Source: a bacterium (GTDB taxonomy: Bacteria; UBP14; UBA6098; JAFGQG01). Taken from it: DNA of 31,101 nucleotides. The notes beneath the pieces were generated by a model. It worked only from the letters and a program-made list of their open reading frames with translations, made no database searches and was not told the origin of the DNA. Position 1 is the stretch's first letter, and each line of letters begins with the position of its first letter. The stretch lies in NCBI GenBank assembly GCA_016930435.1, contig JAFGGQ010000145.1, forward strand, positions 1 to 31,101, given 5' to 3'. The position numbers and the translations under genes are program-made. Shown in pieces: positions 16,041 through 24,603 of this stretch.

Positions 16041-18515
16041 TCAGTCCATTTTAAAACTTCTGTTTCTTTTGTTCCGTACACCCAGAAAGGCAATTACTCC
16101 GAGTAAGATAACCAGAGAGGGTATGGTGATCAGCTTTCCCAAACGCAGGTAATCGGACTGGTATTTGAATTCGACCAGGTGGTCCCCTTTTTCCAGGTAA
16201 ACTGCCCTTAGAGCATAATCGGCTATCAGTATATCCTTTTGCTGGCCATTAACATAGGCTTTCCAATCGGGATGGTAGTTTTCACTCATAACCAGGAACC
16301 CGGGCATTTTCATATTAACCTTCACGTTGAAATGATTAGCCTCATAATTCTCAATTTCAGCATATCCCGCAGGGGTGGTAATTTCAGCAGGATGCTGTAT
16401 TTTAGGATCCTCTTCCAGCACAACCGTATTGAGGGGATTAAATGCTGGATCCATCACCCTCTCCAAAGCGGCCTCAGGTGAGCCGGCTACCTCGAAGTCG
16501 GGCACTACGAATGCCCGTGAAAGCATTTGGGGGTTACTATAGATGATTAACTGACCTGACCTTTGCACAGGCTGAAATTGCCCAAAATATTGTTTGAAAG
16601 CCATGATCTGGCTCTGGGTATTGGAATCGTAGCCGGAAAGGTCATCCGGAAGAGCCTGACCAACAATATATTTGGTGTTCAACAGATTCAACATGTGCGG
16701 GTAACTTAGGAGATTGCGTGGATTGAACATTACCGTTTGACCCGCTCCGATAAACTCCTGATACCTCGCCAGTGGATTAGGTCCATAACCCCCCAAAGAT
16801 TGAACGCCATGAAGGTTAAAAGCGGAATTATTTTGATAATGAAGAGGGAACACCCGGTAGTGGGAATTATCCCTCTTGAAAAACTGCATTATCTGATCTG
16901 CGGCGAAATATCTCTCGGGGGGCGCCGCTGCTTTAAGGTATTTGCGGTCAACCGTCCATGTGTCGAACAGGAAAAGAGGTAAAAAAATCAAAACTACATG
17001 AAAGGGCTTAAGATTACCTTTAGCCAGGAGAAATAAAAGGATTGAGAACACAAGGGCAATAAAAAAACTTCTAACTGATCCTTTTTGCATATCGGGGAAA
17101 TTATTCGCAAAATTAGCGGCTTTCTGTCTCGCTGCATCGGTGCTTAATTCAGTTTGGCTTTTTTGCTGTAGTTTCTGATTGAAGCTCTTGATCAGTGAGG
17201 TTTTACCAGCGCCAAGGACTATTATCATAAGGAGCAAAGCAGCGCACACAACCCCTAAAGCCACTAATATCTTTTTAAGGTTTATTTTTTCCTTAATATT
17301 TTGCAGGGCGTCGAAGCCGAATCCAGCAAGAAGGATAATGGAAAAATTTGCCAGGAAAAAGAACATTTGGGGACCCCTGAATTTATTTATCATGGGGACA
17401 AAGCTAAAGGGGATATGATAGAACGGGGTGTACTTTCCAAAGGCGCAAAGCATCATAACAATGGTCATCCCCAGGAAAAATTTCAGTTCTTTTTTTCGCC
17501 AATACAATACGCAGCCCAAGATAGCCAGGAGTATGGGGATAATTCCCATGTATTCACTATGCAGCTTAAAGTAATTATCACCCCAGTATGAAGTAAGGCC
17601 ACCAGAGAAGTCATTAACGAACAGGTCAAATGTTTCCACAGGAGGCATGGACCAGGAGGTAGCATAGTCATAACCTCGTTCCTGCCCTCGCGAGCCCACT
17701 CCCAGATTTCCAATGGGAGGCAGCATGATGATCGCAGACAATAATCCTATAGCAATAACAGAAAGGGCAAAGTAAAGGACAAGTTTCAGCCCTTTCTTTA
17801 TGTTTTTTTGAACGAGATCGATAACCAGGTAAAAAAGCAGGAAAAGGCCCAGTACAATATCGATATAATACATCAACTGGGTGTGGGAAGCGTGCACGGC
17901 AACTGCGCCTATAAGTCCGAACAACAGAAAATCCAATAATTTACGGCGATGTATCGCCCGTAGTAGGAAAAAGAACAGAATGGGCAGGAAAGCACCCGAT
18001 ATGGTTCTGCCCAGATGCCCACCATAAGCAGTTGATATCAATGTCCCGCCAAACATGTACATAATCCCGGCAATAAAACCAGCCCATTTTGAAAGTTTAA
18101 GTTCGCGTAGCAGCAGGTACATCCCTATTCCGGCAAGAAGTAGATGGATAATAAACTGATAAACCTGCCACGTATGAACGGGAACCAATGCCCCAATAAA
18201 ACGGATTGGGTAATAGTATTTGGCAGGGGCCAGCGACAAAGCGGTGTTGCCACCGAACAGGGTAGGTTCCCACATTCGCAACTCGCCAGTATCCTTCAGA
18301 TAATCCATCAATACTTTCTCACGGGCATACCCCCCAGCAACCCAGTCCGATCCATAGAGCATCTTCTTGCCTGATAAAAGCCCATTCTCTGACCCGAAAT
18401 AGATAAACAGAAGAATCAAATAGATTGCTAAAATGATATAAGGAAAAAATTTTCCCCATTTCTCAAAGGAATTTGATTTAGGAGCAGAAGAGTGAGACTT
18501 CTTACTTTTAGTCAT
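16041..18515 (-). CDS. YfhO-family integral membrane protein
   Basis: This large polytopic membrane protein (824 residues) belongs to the YfhO family, a GT-C-like group implicated in transferring sugars from polyprenyl-phosphate carriers onto envelope polymers. Counting from the upstream GTG (18521), the first membrane helix spans about residues 26-43. It is followed by the conserved YGSDW motif (56-60), in which Asp is the likely functional residue, and by about ten further hydrophobic segments up to residue 520. A soluble extracytoplasmic part covers 530-790, with the family's YHPDWKAYVNG motif near 749-759, and a final helix lies near 796-814. The ATG at 18515 has AAAGGTG seven bases upstream and is chosen over the GTG at 18521. 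It lies 33 bases downstream of an AP-superfamily gene, forming a likely operon. The sugar donor and acceptor are unknown. Confidence 0.92.
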   Translation of the reverse strand: MTKSKKSHSSAPKSNSFEKWGKFFPYIILAIYLILLFIYFGSENGLLSGKKMLYGSDWVAGGYAREKVLMDYLKDTGELRMWEPTLFGGNTALSLAPAKYYYPIRFIGALVPVHTWQVYQFIIHLLLAGIGMYLLLRELKLSKWAGFIAGIMYMFGGTLISTAYGGHLGRTISGAFLPILFFFLLRAIHRRKLLDFLLFGLIGAVAVHASHTQLMYYIDIVLGLFLLFYLVIDLVQKNIKKGLKLVLYFALSVIAIGLLSAIIMLPPIGNLGVGSRGQERGYDYATSWSMPPVETFDLFVNDFSGGLTSYWGDNYFKLHSEYMGIIPILLAILGCVLYWRKKELKFFLGMTIVMMLCAFGKYTPFYHIPFSFVPMINKFRGPQMFFFLANFSIILLAGFGFDALQNIKEKINLKKILVALGVVCAALLLMIIVLGAGKTSLIKSFNQKLQQKSQTELSTDAARQKAANFANNFPDMQKGSVRSFFIALVFSILLFLLAKGNLKPFHVVLIFLPLFLFDTWTVDRKYLKAAAPPERYFAADQIMQFFKRDNSHYRVFPLHYQNNSAFNLHGVQSLGGYGPNPLARYQEFIGAGQTVMFNPRNLLSYPHMLNLLNTKYIVGQALPDDLSGYDSNTQSQIMAFKQYFGQFQPVQRSGQLIIYSNPQMLSRAFVVPDFEVAGSPEAALERVMDPAFNPLNTVVLEEDPKIQHPAEITTPAGYAEIENYEANHFNVKVNMKMPGFLVMSENYHPDWKAYVNGQQKDILIADYALRAVYLEKGDHLVEFKYQSDYLRLGKLITIPSLVILLGVIAFLGVRNKRNRSFKMD

Positions 18516-18554
18516 AATCACGCACCTTTAATAAAAAGAATAACAAAATTCAAA

Positions 18555-20003
18555 TTATTTTATTGGCTTACCATCCATATAATCGGGAATATTTATTCCC
18601 AGAATATCCAGCACCGTCGGGGTGATATCGGTGATTTTGCGGTCTGATGTTCTCCCCTGATCATGAAAATATGGACCGCGTCCAAGGAACATTCCGTTCA
18701 TTCTGTGTGTTCCTGACCGGTTAATAATATGCTTGGTAACGATCTTATTATCCGCTGCAAAAAGAGGATATGCTATATAATTATAGTCGTCCAGAACAAT
18801 GAACATATCCGGACCCATATCTATAAATGGTCCATTATACATCTCTTCGCGGGTCAGAATCTGGCTGGTAATAACCTTTCCATGGGGATCTTTCATCTGA
18901 AAAAGCTCACGGATGACCTTTTCCCTTACTTCCAGAAGGTCTAATTTATTTTTTTCCAGGGCTTGCCTGTTAATGTGTATCTGGCCTACATGGCCTCTTG
19001 AATAAGCTAAAGTCTGATCCATATCAATATCCGAAAATCCCAGGAAACTGCTCAACACCTTGCCCCTCTTTTCCTGAGATGCCGACCTGGCCAAACCCGC
19101 AAGCTTCAATTTCTTCATAAGATTATAGAGATTTTTTGGGGTGATCCCATGCTGGAAAAGAAAATTCTTGAACCGGGCTTTCTTCCTGAACTTGATAATC
19201 CCCCTTTTAACAAGGAAATTATTGATATTAATCATTCCCCTGAGTGGTCCAAAACCATGATCGGAGACCAGTAATGTGTTTGTTTCAGGTCCAGCAAACT
19301 TGAGTATTTCGTTCAGGCTCTGGTCAACGACCTGATAAGATTTTAGTATTTCACTCCCATATTCATCGTCATTTTCCATGTTTTCGTAGTATGAATGTGA
19401 GGCGGCATCTGTTATATTGAATACGACCATAAAAAAATCAAGAGGTTCCTTTTGGAGAACATACAGAGCGCTTTTGGATATAGAATCATGCCAGTCATGG
19501 ATCTCCTTGATATGGCCTTCTTCCCGTCCTTTCTGAGGGGGTACCTCGATACCTACCTTATAATTCCTTCCGATAGCAGTCTCTAATTCCGTTTTCAGGG
19601 TAGGCGGATATGAAATGTCTCCCTTTCCGCTCATAATGCCCGTAATCATATAACCATTAACCTTAACCGGGGGGTATGTCATAGGAACGTTCACAAATCC
19701 CAAACGTACATTATTTTCACTTAAGATTTCCCATAATTTAGGCACTTTCACAGCGCTGGCATTATTGATCCTTACCTTCCCGATCTCAGGGGCCATAAAA
19801 TCAAAAACACCATGCTTTCCAGGGTTACAACCAGTAGTCATAGATACCCAGGCAGGACCGGTCAAGGGCGGATATGTTGTGATTAAATTACCCCACATAC
19901 CATCCTTCATCATTTTTCCGAGAGTGGGTAGTTCACCCCTCTTTACCCAAGGTTCAATGAGATCATAAGTCCCCCCATCGATACCCACAATAAGCACTTT
20001 CAT
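18555..20003 (-). CDS. AlkP-superfamily phosphohydrolase/phosphomutase-like protein
   Basis: This protein of 482 residues belongs to the COG3379-type alkaline-phosphatase superfamily. The metal ligand D9 lies in IVGIDGGTYD. The likely nucleophile T48 is in YPPLTGPAWVSMTTG, next to the family NPGKHG motif. Downstream come ITDAASHSYY (Asp and His ligands), LLVSDHGFGPL (Asp-His pair) and GTHRMNGMF (final His). No signal peptide is visible, so it should be cytoplasmic or membrane-associated. These enzymes cleave or transfer phosphate esters, but their substrates are usually unknown. It is the first gene of a unit with yfhO. Such pairings are common in envelope glycan loci, and a role in handling a phosphorylated lipid or sugar intermediate is inference. 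Confidence 0.9.
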   Translation of the reverse strand: MKVLIVGIDGGTYDLIEPWVKRGELPTLGKMMKDGMWGNLITTYPPLTGPAWVSMTTGCNPGKHGVFDFMAPEIGKVRINNASAVKVPKLWEILSENNVRLGFVNVPMTYPPVKVNGYMITGIMSGKGDISYPPTLKTELETAIGRNYKVGIEVPPQKGREEGHIKEIHDWHDSISKSALYVLQKEPLDFFMVVFNITDAASHSYYENMENDDEYGSEILKSYQVVDQSLNEILKFAGPETNTLLVSDHGFGPLRGMININNFLVKRGIIKFRKKARFKNFLFQHGITPKNLYNLMKKLKLAGLARSASQEKRGKVLSSFLGFSDIDMDQTLAYSRGHVGQIHINRQALEKNKLDLLEVREKVIRELFQMKDPHGKVITSQILTREEMYNGPFIDMGPDMFIVLDDYNYIAYPLFAADNKIVTKHIINRSGTHRMNGMFLGRGPYFHDQGRTSDRKITDITPTVLDILGINIPDYMDGKPIK

Positions 20004-20055
20004 ATTATATCACTCATTTCTCTTGAATTGTTAAAGTTTTATATAATTACCTGAA

Positions 20056-20084
20056 AATATAGGGCAATACATCAAGGGTGTCAA
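20056..20084 (-). promoter_or_regulatory. Promoter of the AlkP-yfhO unit
   Basis: On the minus strand, TTGACA (20084-20079) and TATATT (20061-20056) are 17 bases apart, one mismatch from consensus. The leader is about 45 bases. Confidence 0.55.
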
Positions 20085-20138
20085 GGATGTTTCAGAAAAT
20101 ATGTTGACTTATATAATACCTTTGTTAGTTTAATATGC

Positions 20139-21884
20139 ATGAGAACTACTTGGGTGATCACATGGGTTATGATACCTTTACTAACTATTGTTTCGGGGCA
20201 AGGTACTTTTACCGATATGAGTGATAGCGCTCGTTTTACATTAACTGATGGAGCTTCTGGAGCGGTTCTTAACGATTATAACGATGATAATCTGATAGAT
20301 ATCTTTCTCCCTAACCGAGGAGATACGCCCAACCAGTTTTATCAGGGCATTGCACCATTCTGCTTCCTGGAATCAGCTTCATCTCTGGGAGTGGATTACA
20401 CGGTGTATTCCCGAGGCGGTGTCTTCGGGGATATTGATAACGATGGGGACCAGGACCTTTTCGTGGGTGGTTTGTACGGCTATTCCAGGCTCTACAGAAA
20501 GGACCATTCGGGTTATACTGATATCACTTTTAGCGCTGGTATAAACATTCCTGAATATGTCGAAGGAGTGCTCTTTTTAGATTATAATAATGACGGTTAT
20601 CTGGATATATTTGCTGGATTGCACTCTTTAAGCGACCATGCCCGTCTCTATAGCAATAATAGGGATGGGACATTTACCGATATCTCCACTATAGCTGGCG
20701 TGGCTGTTACTGGTTACTGCTGGGGAGTGGGTTGCTGCGATTACAATCGGGATGGCTTTATAGATATTAACTTATGTATGGAAGATGAATATAATTGCCT
20801 GTTAAGTAACAATGGCGATAGCTCTTTTACAGATATAACGTTTGAAGCAGGACTGATAGATCTATCCTATACCCAATGCTGTACCTGGGCTGACTTTAAC
20901 CAGGATGGTTATGAGGATGTTTACTACAGCAATGAACGAGATCCCGATATCCTGTATCGAAACAATCGCGATTCGACATTTGCCGATGTTTCTCATCTTT
21001 TGGATGAAGATGCTTCAGGAATAAAAAGTCGAAGCTGCGCCTTTGCAGACTATGACAATGATGGAGATCAGGATCTATTTGTGGCTACCTTCGAAGCTAA
21101 TTATTTATTCAACTATGAAAACAAGCCCCCTGGATACTATAATTGCGCCGAATTAGCCGGGGTTCAACTGGGAACTCATCGTAATACCGGTGCTGCATGG
21201 GGGGATTTCGATCGCGATGGCTTCCTGGACTTAATGGTAACCGGTTGGGGAGGACATCCCAATAGTCTCTTTAGAAATAACGGAAATTTTAATCGCTGGG
21301 TCTCGATTAAATTGATCGGCCTGGTCAGTAACCAGGACGCTGTTGGAAGCCGAATTGAAGCGTTTGCGCCACCTTTTTACAATATGCAGATCATCAAAAA
21401 CGCGAACGGCTGGTGTTCCCAAAACTCCATCGAAGCTGAATTCGGCTATCCGGAAGATTCCCGCCCTGCCATATTGGGATATCTGGATTCCCTTAAAATC
21501 TCCTGGCCCAGCGGGATAATTAACACCTATTATGGAGTGCCTCTGGACACCTTCCTGTCCTATGTGGAGGATACAGTCCTTACCTCTCTCTCAACTTCTG
21601 CAATAAAACCTTCTTTTAATACCTTGCTCTTTCCCAATCCATTTAATGAACAAGTTCATATCTTGCTGTCTGAAATCCCTTTAAATGAACACAAAGAGAC
21701 ACTCTTACGAATTTATAATATCGACGGAAAGTGTGTTTACAATATTTCCACTAAGCTTGAAAGAAAAGAAATAATTTGGCGAGCTGCTGATCGACAAGGA
21801 AGACCTCTCCCCGGAGGCTTATACCTGCTCTTAATCGAACATGATGCCTACGCTGAAAACCATAAGTTACTTTACCTTCCCTGA
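20139..21884 (+). CDS. Secreted seven-repeat FG-GAP/UnbV (CRTAC1-like) protein with T9SS-type tail
   Basis: This is a secreted protein of 581 residues with a signal peptide (VITWVMIPLLTIVSG). Seven calcium-loop repeats of the form DxNxDGxxD occur at about 46, 98, 148, 201, 252, 304 and 356, roughly 50 residues apart. This is what a seven-bladed beta-propeller needs. They are followed by an ASPIC/UnbV domain (about 385-475, with AVGSRIEAF and SLKISWPSG). The C-terminus is a FlgD-Ig-like tail starting LFPNPFNEQ (497-505) and ending PLPGGLYLLLIEH. Proteins of this group act at the cell surface, often in adhesion or carbohydrate binding. The ATG at 20139 has no ribosome site, and the closest -10-like TATAAT (20112-20117) leaves a leader of only about 15 bases. 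It is divergent from the AlkP gene and upstream of a glycosyltransferase. Confidence 0.9.
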   Translation: MRTTWVITWVMIPLLTIVSGQGTFTDMSDSARFTLTDGASGAVLNDYNDDNLIDIFLPNRGDTPNQFYQGIAPFCFLESASSLGVDYTVYSRGGVFGDIDNDGDQDLFVGGLYGYSRLYRKDHSGYTDITFSAGINIPEYVEGVLFLDYNNDGYLDIFAGLHSLSDHARLYSNNRDGTFTDISTIAGVAVTGYCWGVGCCDYNRDGFIDINLCMEDEYNCLLSNNGDSSFTDITFEAGLIDLSYTQCCTWADFNQDGYEDVYYSNERDPDILYRNNRDSTFADVSHLLDEDASGIKSRSCAFADYDNDGDQDLFVATFEANYLFNYENKPPGYYNCAELAGVQLGTHRNTGAAWGDFDRDGFLDLMVTGWGGHPNSLFRNNGNFNRWVSIKLIGLVSNQDAVGSRIEAFAPPFYNMQIIKNANGWCSQNSIEAEFGYPEDSRPAILGYLDSLKISWPSGIINTYYGVPLDTFLSYVEDTVLTSLSTSAIKPSFNTLLFPNPFNEQVHILLSEIPLNEHKETLLRIYNIDGKCVYNISTKLERKEIIWRAADRQGRPLPGGLYLLLIEHDAYAENHKLLYLP

Positions 21885-21905
21885 TTATATTATGGTCCCT
21901 TCAAT

Positions 21906-21938
21906 TTAATACTTGCTAAAATAAGCAAATAGTATTAA
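21906..21938. terminator. Stem-loop between the FG-GAP gene and the glycosyltransferase
   Basis: TTAATAC-TTGCT (21906-21917) pairs with AGCAA (21924-21928) and GTATTAA (21932-21938), leaving a three-base bulge and a six-base loop: 12 base pairs in total. It starts 21 bases after the upstream stop codon. No T-run follows, so it is a weak terminator candidate or an mRNA processing or stability element. Confidence 0.35.
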
Positions 21939-21968
21939 TTACTGTTCCAAAGGAAACTGAAATAAACT

Positions 21969-23165
21969 ATGAAAGTACTATATATTGGAACAGCTTTTGC
22001 CCGTTATGAAGGGGATCATGTTACACCCTGGTTAACCTCCACGGTAGCTTTATTAAAGAAAGCCGGGGTTGATGTTGAAGTATTTACCTCTTCATACAAA
22101 GGCCAAAAAGCTCACTATGTATATAATATCAAAGTCCATAGGTTCCGGTATTTCTTCAAATTCATGGAAATTTTCACCCATGATAAATGCGTTCCCGAAA
22201 AGCTCAAAGAGAGTAAATTCTGGTGGTTAGTAATCCCTTTCTATATGTTTTTTGGGACTCTATCAGCAGTTTATCTGGTCTTAAAGAACCGTTACCAGGT
22301 TGTCCATGTTCATTGGCCCTTTCCCCATTTTATTTTCGCCATTATTCCCAGGATATTTCGTAAATTCAAGATAGTATCCACTTTCCATGGCACGGGGCCG
22401 ATTTGGATAGAGTATCACATGCCTGTTTTAAAACCATTCCTCAGATTTGTTCTGCGTTATTCCGATGTTGTGACCGTAAATTCCACCTTTACAAGGGATA
22501 AGGTAGTTGGTAAATACGGGGATAGTACCACTATTAAAATAGTCCCATTCGGAACTCCTGTTGAAGAGAAGAAGGTCGATCATCCGGTAGAGCCTTTTAA
22601 GGTCCTGTTCGTGGGACGTTTAGTCAAGAGAAAAGGTCCCGACTACCTTATTGAAGCCATAAATCTGTTAAAAAAGGAATACCCTCAGATCAAACTTTCT
22701 GTTGTAGGGGACGGTCCAGAGCGAGCCTATTTGGAGAAGATGGTCAAGGATCTTAATCTTCGAAGCAATGTTAAATTTTGGGGTAATTTATCTCCCAGCG
22801 AACTGGAATATCATTATAAATCCGCCCATATCTTCGCCTGTCCCTCCACTATCAATGAAATAGGCAACACCGAAACGCTGGGGGTTGTAATCATAGAGGC
22901 TTTAACCTACAAAAAACCCGTAGTAGCCTCCCGTGTAGGCGGCATTGTGGATATTATCAAAGATAATCAAACAGGCTTGTTAGTCGAGCAAAAGGATTCT
23001 GCCCAACTGGCCGCAGCTATAAAGAGACTGCTGGATGATCCAGAACTTGCTTCCAAGCTGGGTGAAAATGGCTATCAACATGTACAGCATAATTTTAGCT
23101 GGAATAGGATCATCAATGATCTGATCTCGATCTACCAGGATCTTACTGTAAACCCACCCGTTTAA
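21969..23165 (+). CDS. Family 4 glycosyltransferase
   Basis: This is a cytoplasmic retaining glycosyltransferase of the GT4 (GT-B fold) family, 398 residues. The N-terminal Rossmann domain includes HVHWPFPHF and STFHGTGPIW. The C-terminal donor-binding domain includes VLFVGRLVKRKGPDYLIEA, VVGDGPER, KFWGNLSPSEL and the E-x7-E motif ETLGVVIIE with KKPVVASRVGG. All expected parts are present at normal length. These enzymes add sugars from nucleotide-sugar donors to lipid- or polymer-linked acceptors. The neighbours point to surface glycan synthesis. The stop codon overlaps that of the convergent sulfatase-like gene, which reads from the other strand through a shared TTAA. Confidence 0.93.
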   Translation: MKVLYIGTAFARYEGDHVTPWLTSTVALLKKAGVDVEVFTSSYKGQKAHYVYNIKVHRFRYFFKFMEIFTHDKCVPEKLKESKFWWLVIPFYMFFGTLSAVYLVLKNRYQVVHVHWPFPHFIFAIIPRIFRKFKIVSTFHGTGPIWIEYHMPVLKPFLRFVLRYSDVVTVNSTFTRDKVVGKYGDSTTIKIVPFGTPVEEKKVDHPVEPFKVLFVGRLVKRKGPDYLIEAINLLKKEYPQIKLSVVGDGPERAYLEKMVKDLNLRSNVKFWGNLSPSELEYHYKSAHIFACPSTINEIGNTETLGVVIIEALTYKKPVVASRVGGIVDIIKDNQTGLLVEQKDSAQLAAAIKRLLDDPELASKLGENGYQHVQHNFSWNRIINDLISIYQDLTVNPPV

Positions 23166-24601
23166 AAATATCCCAAATCTTTAAGTCGTTGCTCAAGCTT
23201 ATTCTGGTCTTCAGCATACTTCTCCCCTGTACCTGGTCTTTCCTGATAATCAAATTTACTGACAAACGAATCCATTCTTTTCCTCAGATCAGTAACGGTT
23301 TCAGGACGTTCAGAAGCGATGTTATGGATCTCTTCAGGATCGGAGCTCAGGTCAAATAGTTCCTCTTCTCCCCCATGAATAATGCCACATTTTCGGCAAT
23401 ATAGCGAATCCTTATTTAAATTTCGGATGTACTTCCACTCCTTTGTTCGGATAGCACGCTTACGCTGCCATTGAGCTTCCTCGGCAAATATCTCGGAATA
23501 AAGTTCTTCACCCCTGGTCAGATCCAGCAGATTTTTACCATCAAATCCGAGGGGTGCATTCAGGTTTAAGATTTCAAAAATAGTGGGCATAATATCAATA
23601 TTTTGTACAAGGCCAGGCAGTACCTGCCCATCAGGGAAATCAGGATGCAGTATCAAAAGGGGTATATGCATAGTCTGATCATAAAGACCATGATGATCCA
23701 TATAAATACCATGTTCCCCTAAACTCTCGCCATGGTCAGCAAGGATAATAATAAGTGACTTTGAAAGCCGGTCTTTCTCATCAAGAAAGCGGAATAAACG
23801 CCCTAATTCCCTATCTAAAAAGGATATCTCGGCATTATAGAATGCCTTTATTACCGGTAAATTTCTCAAAACCGCTTCCTGGTACTGCTGATAGGTCTCC
23901 TTCAGATTGGGATTATCCACAAATTGGTGTTCCATCCTCTTTATAGTAGCCCTATCCACGCCCTCGGGGATAAATTCATCAGGAGGTAAATACGGGGTAT
24001 GAACATCCCAATAATGCAGGAATAAAAATACTTTATTATCCGAATTCTGTTTGAGGAGTTTAATTGCCTGGTCGGTCACATAGATAGCATCCTCGTAGGG
24101 TTTAGACTGCCCCCTAAAGAACTTGTTTCCCACTTTTTCAATCATTGAAGAGCCCAGTACCTTTCTTATCCAGGGAAATTTCCGAACCTGCTGCTTCAAA
24201 AAACCGCGCAATGAACCCGTCGCCCTGACCCCTGAATAATAATCATAACCCCTTTTATGCCAACGAAATAACCAATCAATAGCCAGCGTTTTGAAACCCT
24301 CTTTCTGCAATATCTCAGACAAAAGGGGTATCCTGCTATCTGTAAATCGCTGCACTTCCTCATTAGTAACCCTGGGTCCATGATTTAAAATGCCATGGGA
24401 TAAAGGATACTTTCCGGTAAAAAGGCTTGTGAAAGACGGATCTGTATAATTTATACAGGTATAGGCGTTTTTAAAGAGCAGCGCTCTTTCAGCCATGCGG
24501 TCTATATTGGGACTGGGGCTTGGGGAAATCCCATAACAACCTAAATTCCCCGCCCTTAAAGCGTCCAGACCAATGACGATGATATTTTTGATCTCAGACA
24601 T
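23162..24601 (-). CDS. Sulfatase-fold (AlkP-superfamily) hydrolase or phosphotransferase without CxPxR
   Basis: This protein of 479 residues has the sulfatase/LtaS-like AlkP fold. The metal ligand is in GLDALRAGNLGCYG (D13), and LADHGESLGEHG supplies the Asp-His pair. YWDVHTPYLPP and KEWKYIRNL, with LFDLSSDPEEIHNIA near the C-terminus, are family marks. The nucleophile block is T53-D-P-S-F57, where true sulfatases have C/S-x-P-S-R that becomes formylglycine. So it is probably not a formylglycine-dependent sulfatase; a Thr nucleophile as in phosphoglycerol or phosphoethanolamine transferases or phosphodiesterases fits better. There is no signal peptide and no membrane helix. AAGGA lies nine bases before the ATG. 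It follows the LPG-synthase-type gene with two bases between stop and start. Confidence 0.88.
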   Translation of the reverse strand: MSEIKNIIVIGLDALRAGNLGCYGISPSPSPNIDRMAERALLFKNAYTCINYTDPSFTSLFTGKYPLSHGILNHGPRVTNEEVQRFTDSRIPLLSEILQKEGFKTLAIDWLFRWHKRGYDYYSGVRATGSLRGFLKQQVRKFPWIRKVLGSSMIEKVGNKFFRGQSKPYEDAIYVTDQAIKLLKQNSDNKVFLFLHYWDVHTPYLPPDEFIPEGVDRATIKRMEHQFVDNPNLKETYQQYQEAVLRNLPVIKAFYNAEISFLDRELGRLFRFLDEKDRLSKSLIIILADHGESLGEHGIYMDHHGLYDQTMHIPLLILHPDFPDGQVLPGLVQNIDIMPTIFEILNLNAPLGFDGKNLLDLTRGEELYSEIFAEEAQWQRKRAIRTKEWKYIRNLNKDSLYCRKCGIIHGGEEELFDLSSDPEEIHNIASERPETVTDLRKRMDSFVSKFDYQERPGTGEKYAEDQNKLEQRLKDLGYF

Positions 24602-24603
24602 TA

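Noticed and set aside
23162-24601. Annotation as a true arylsulfatase
   Set aside because: The CxPxR motif needed for formylglycine formation is replaced by TDPSF.
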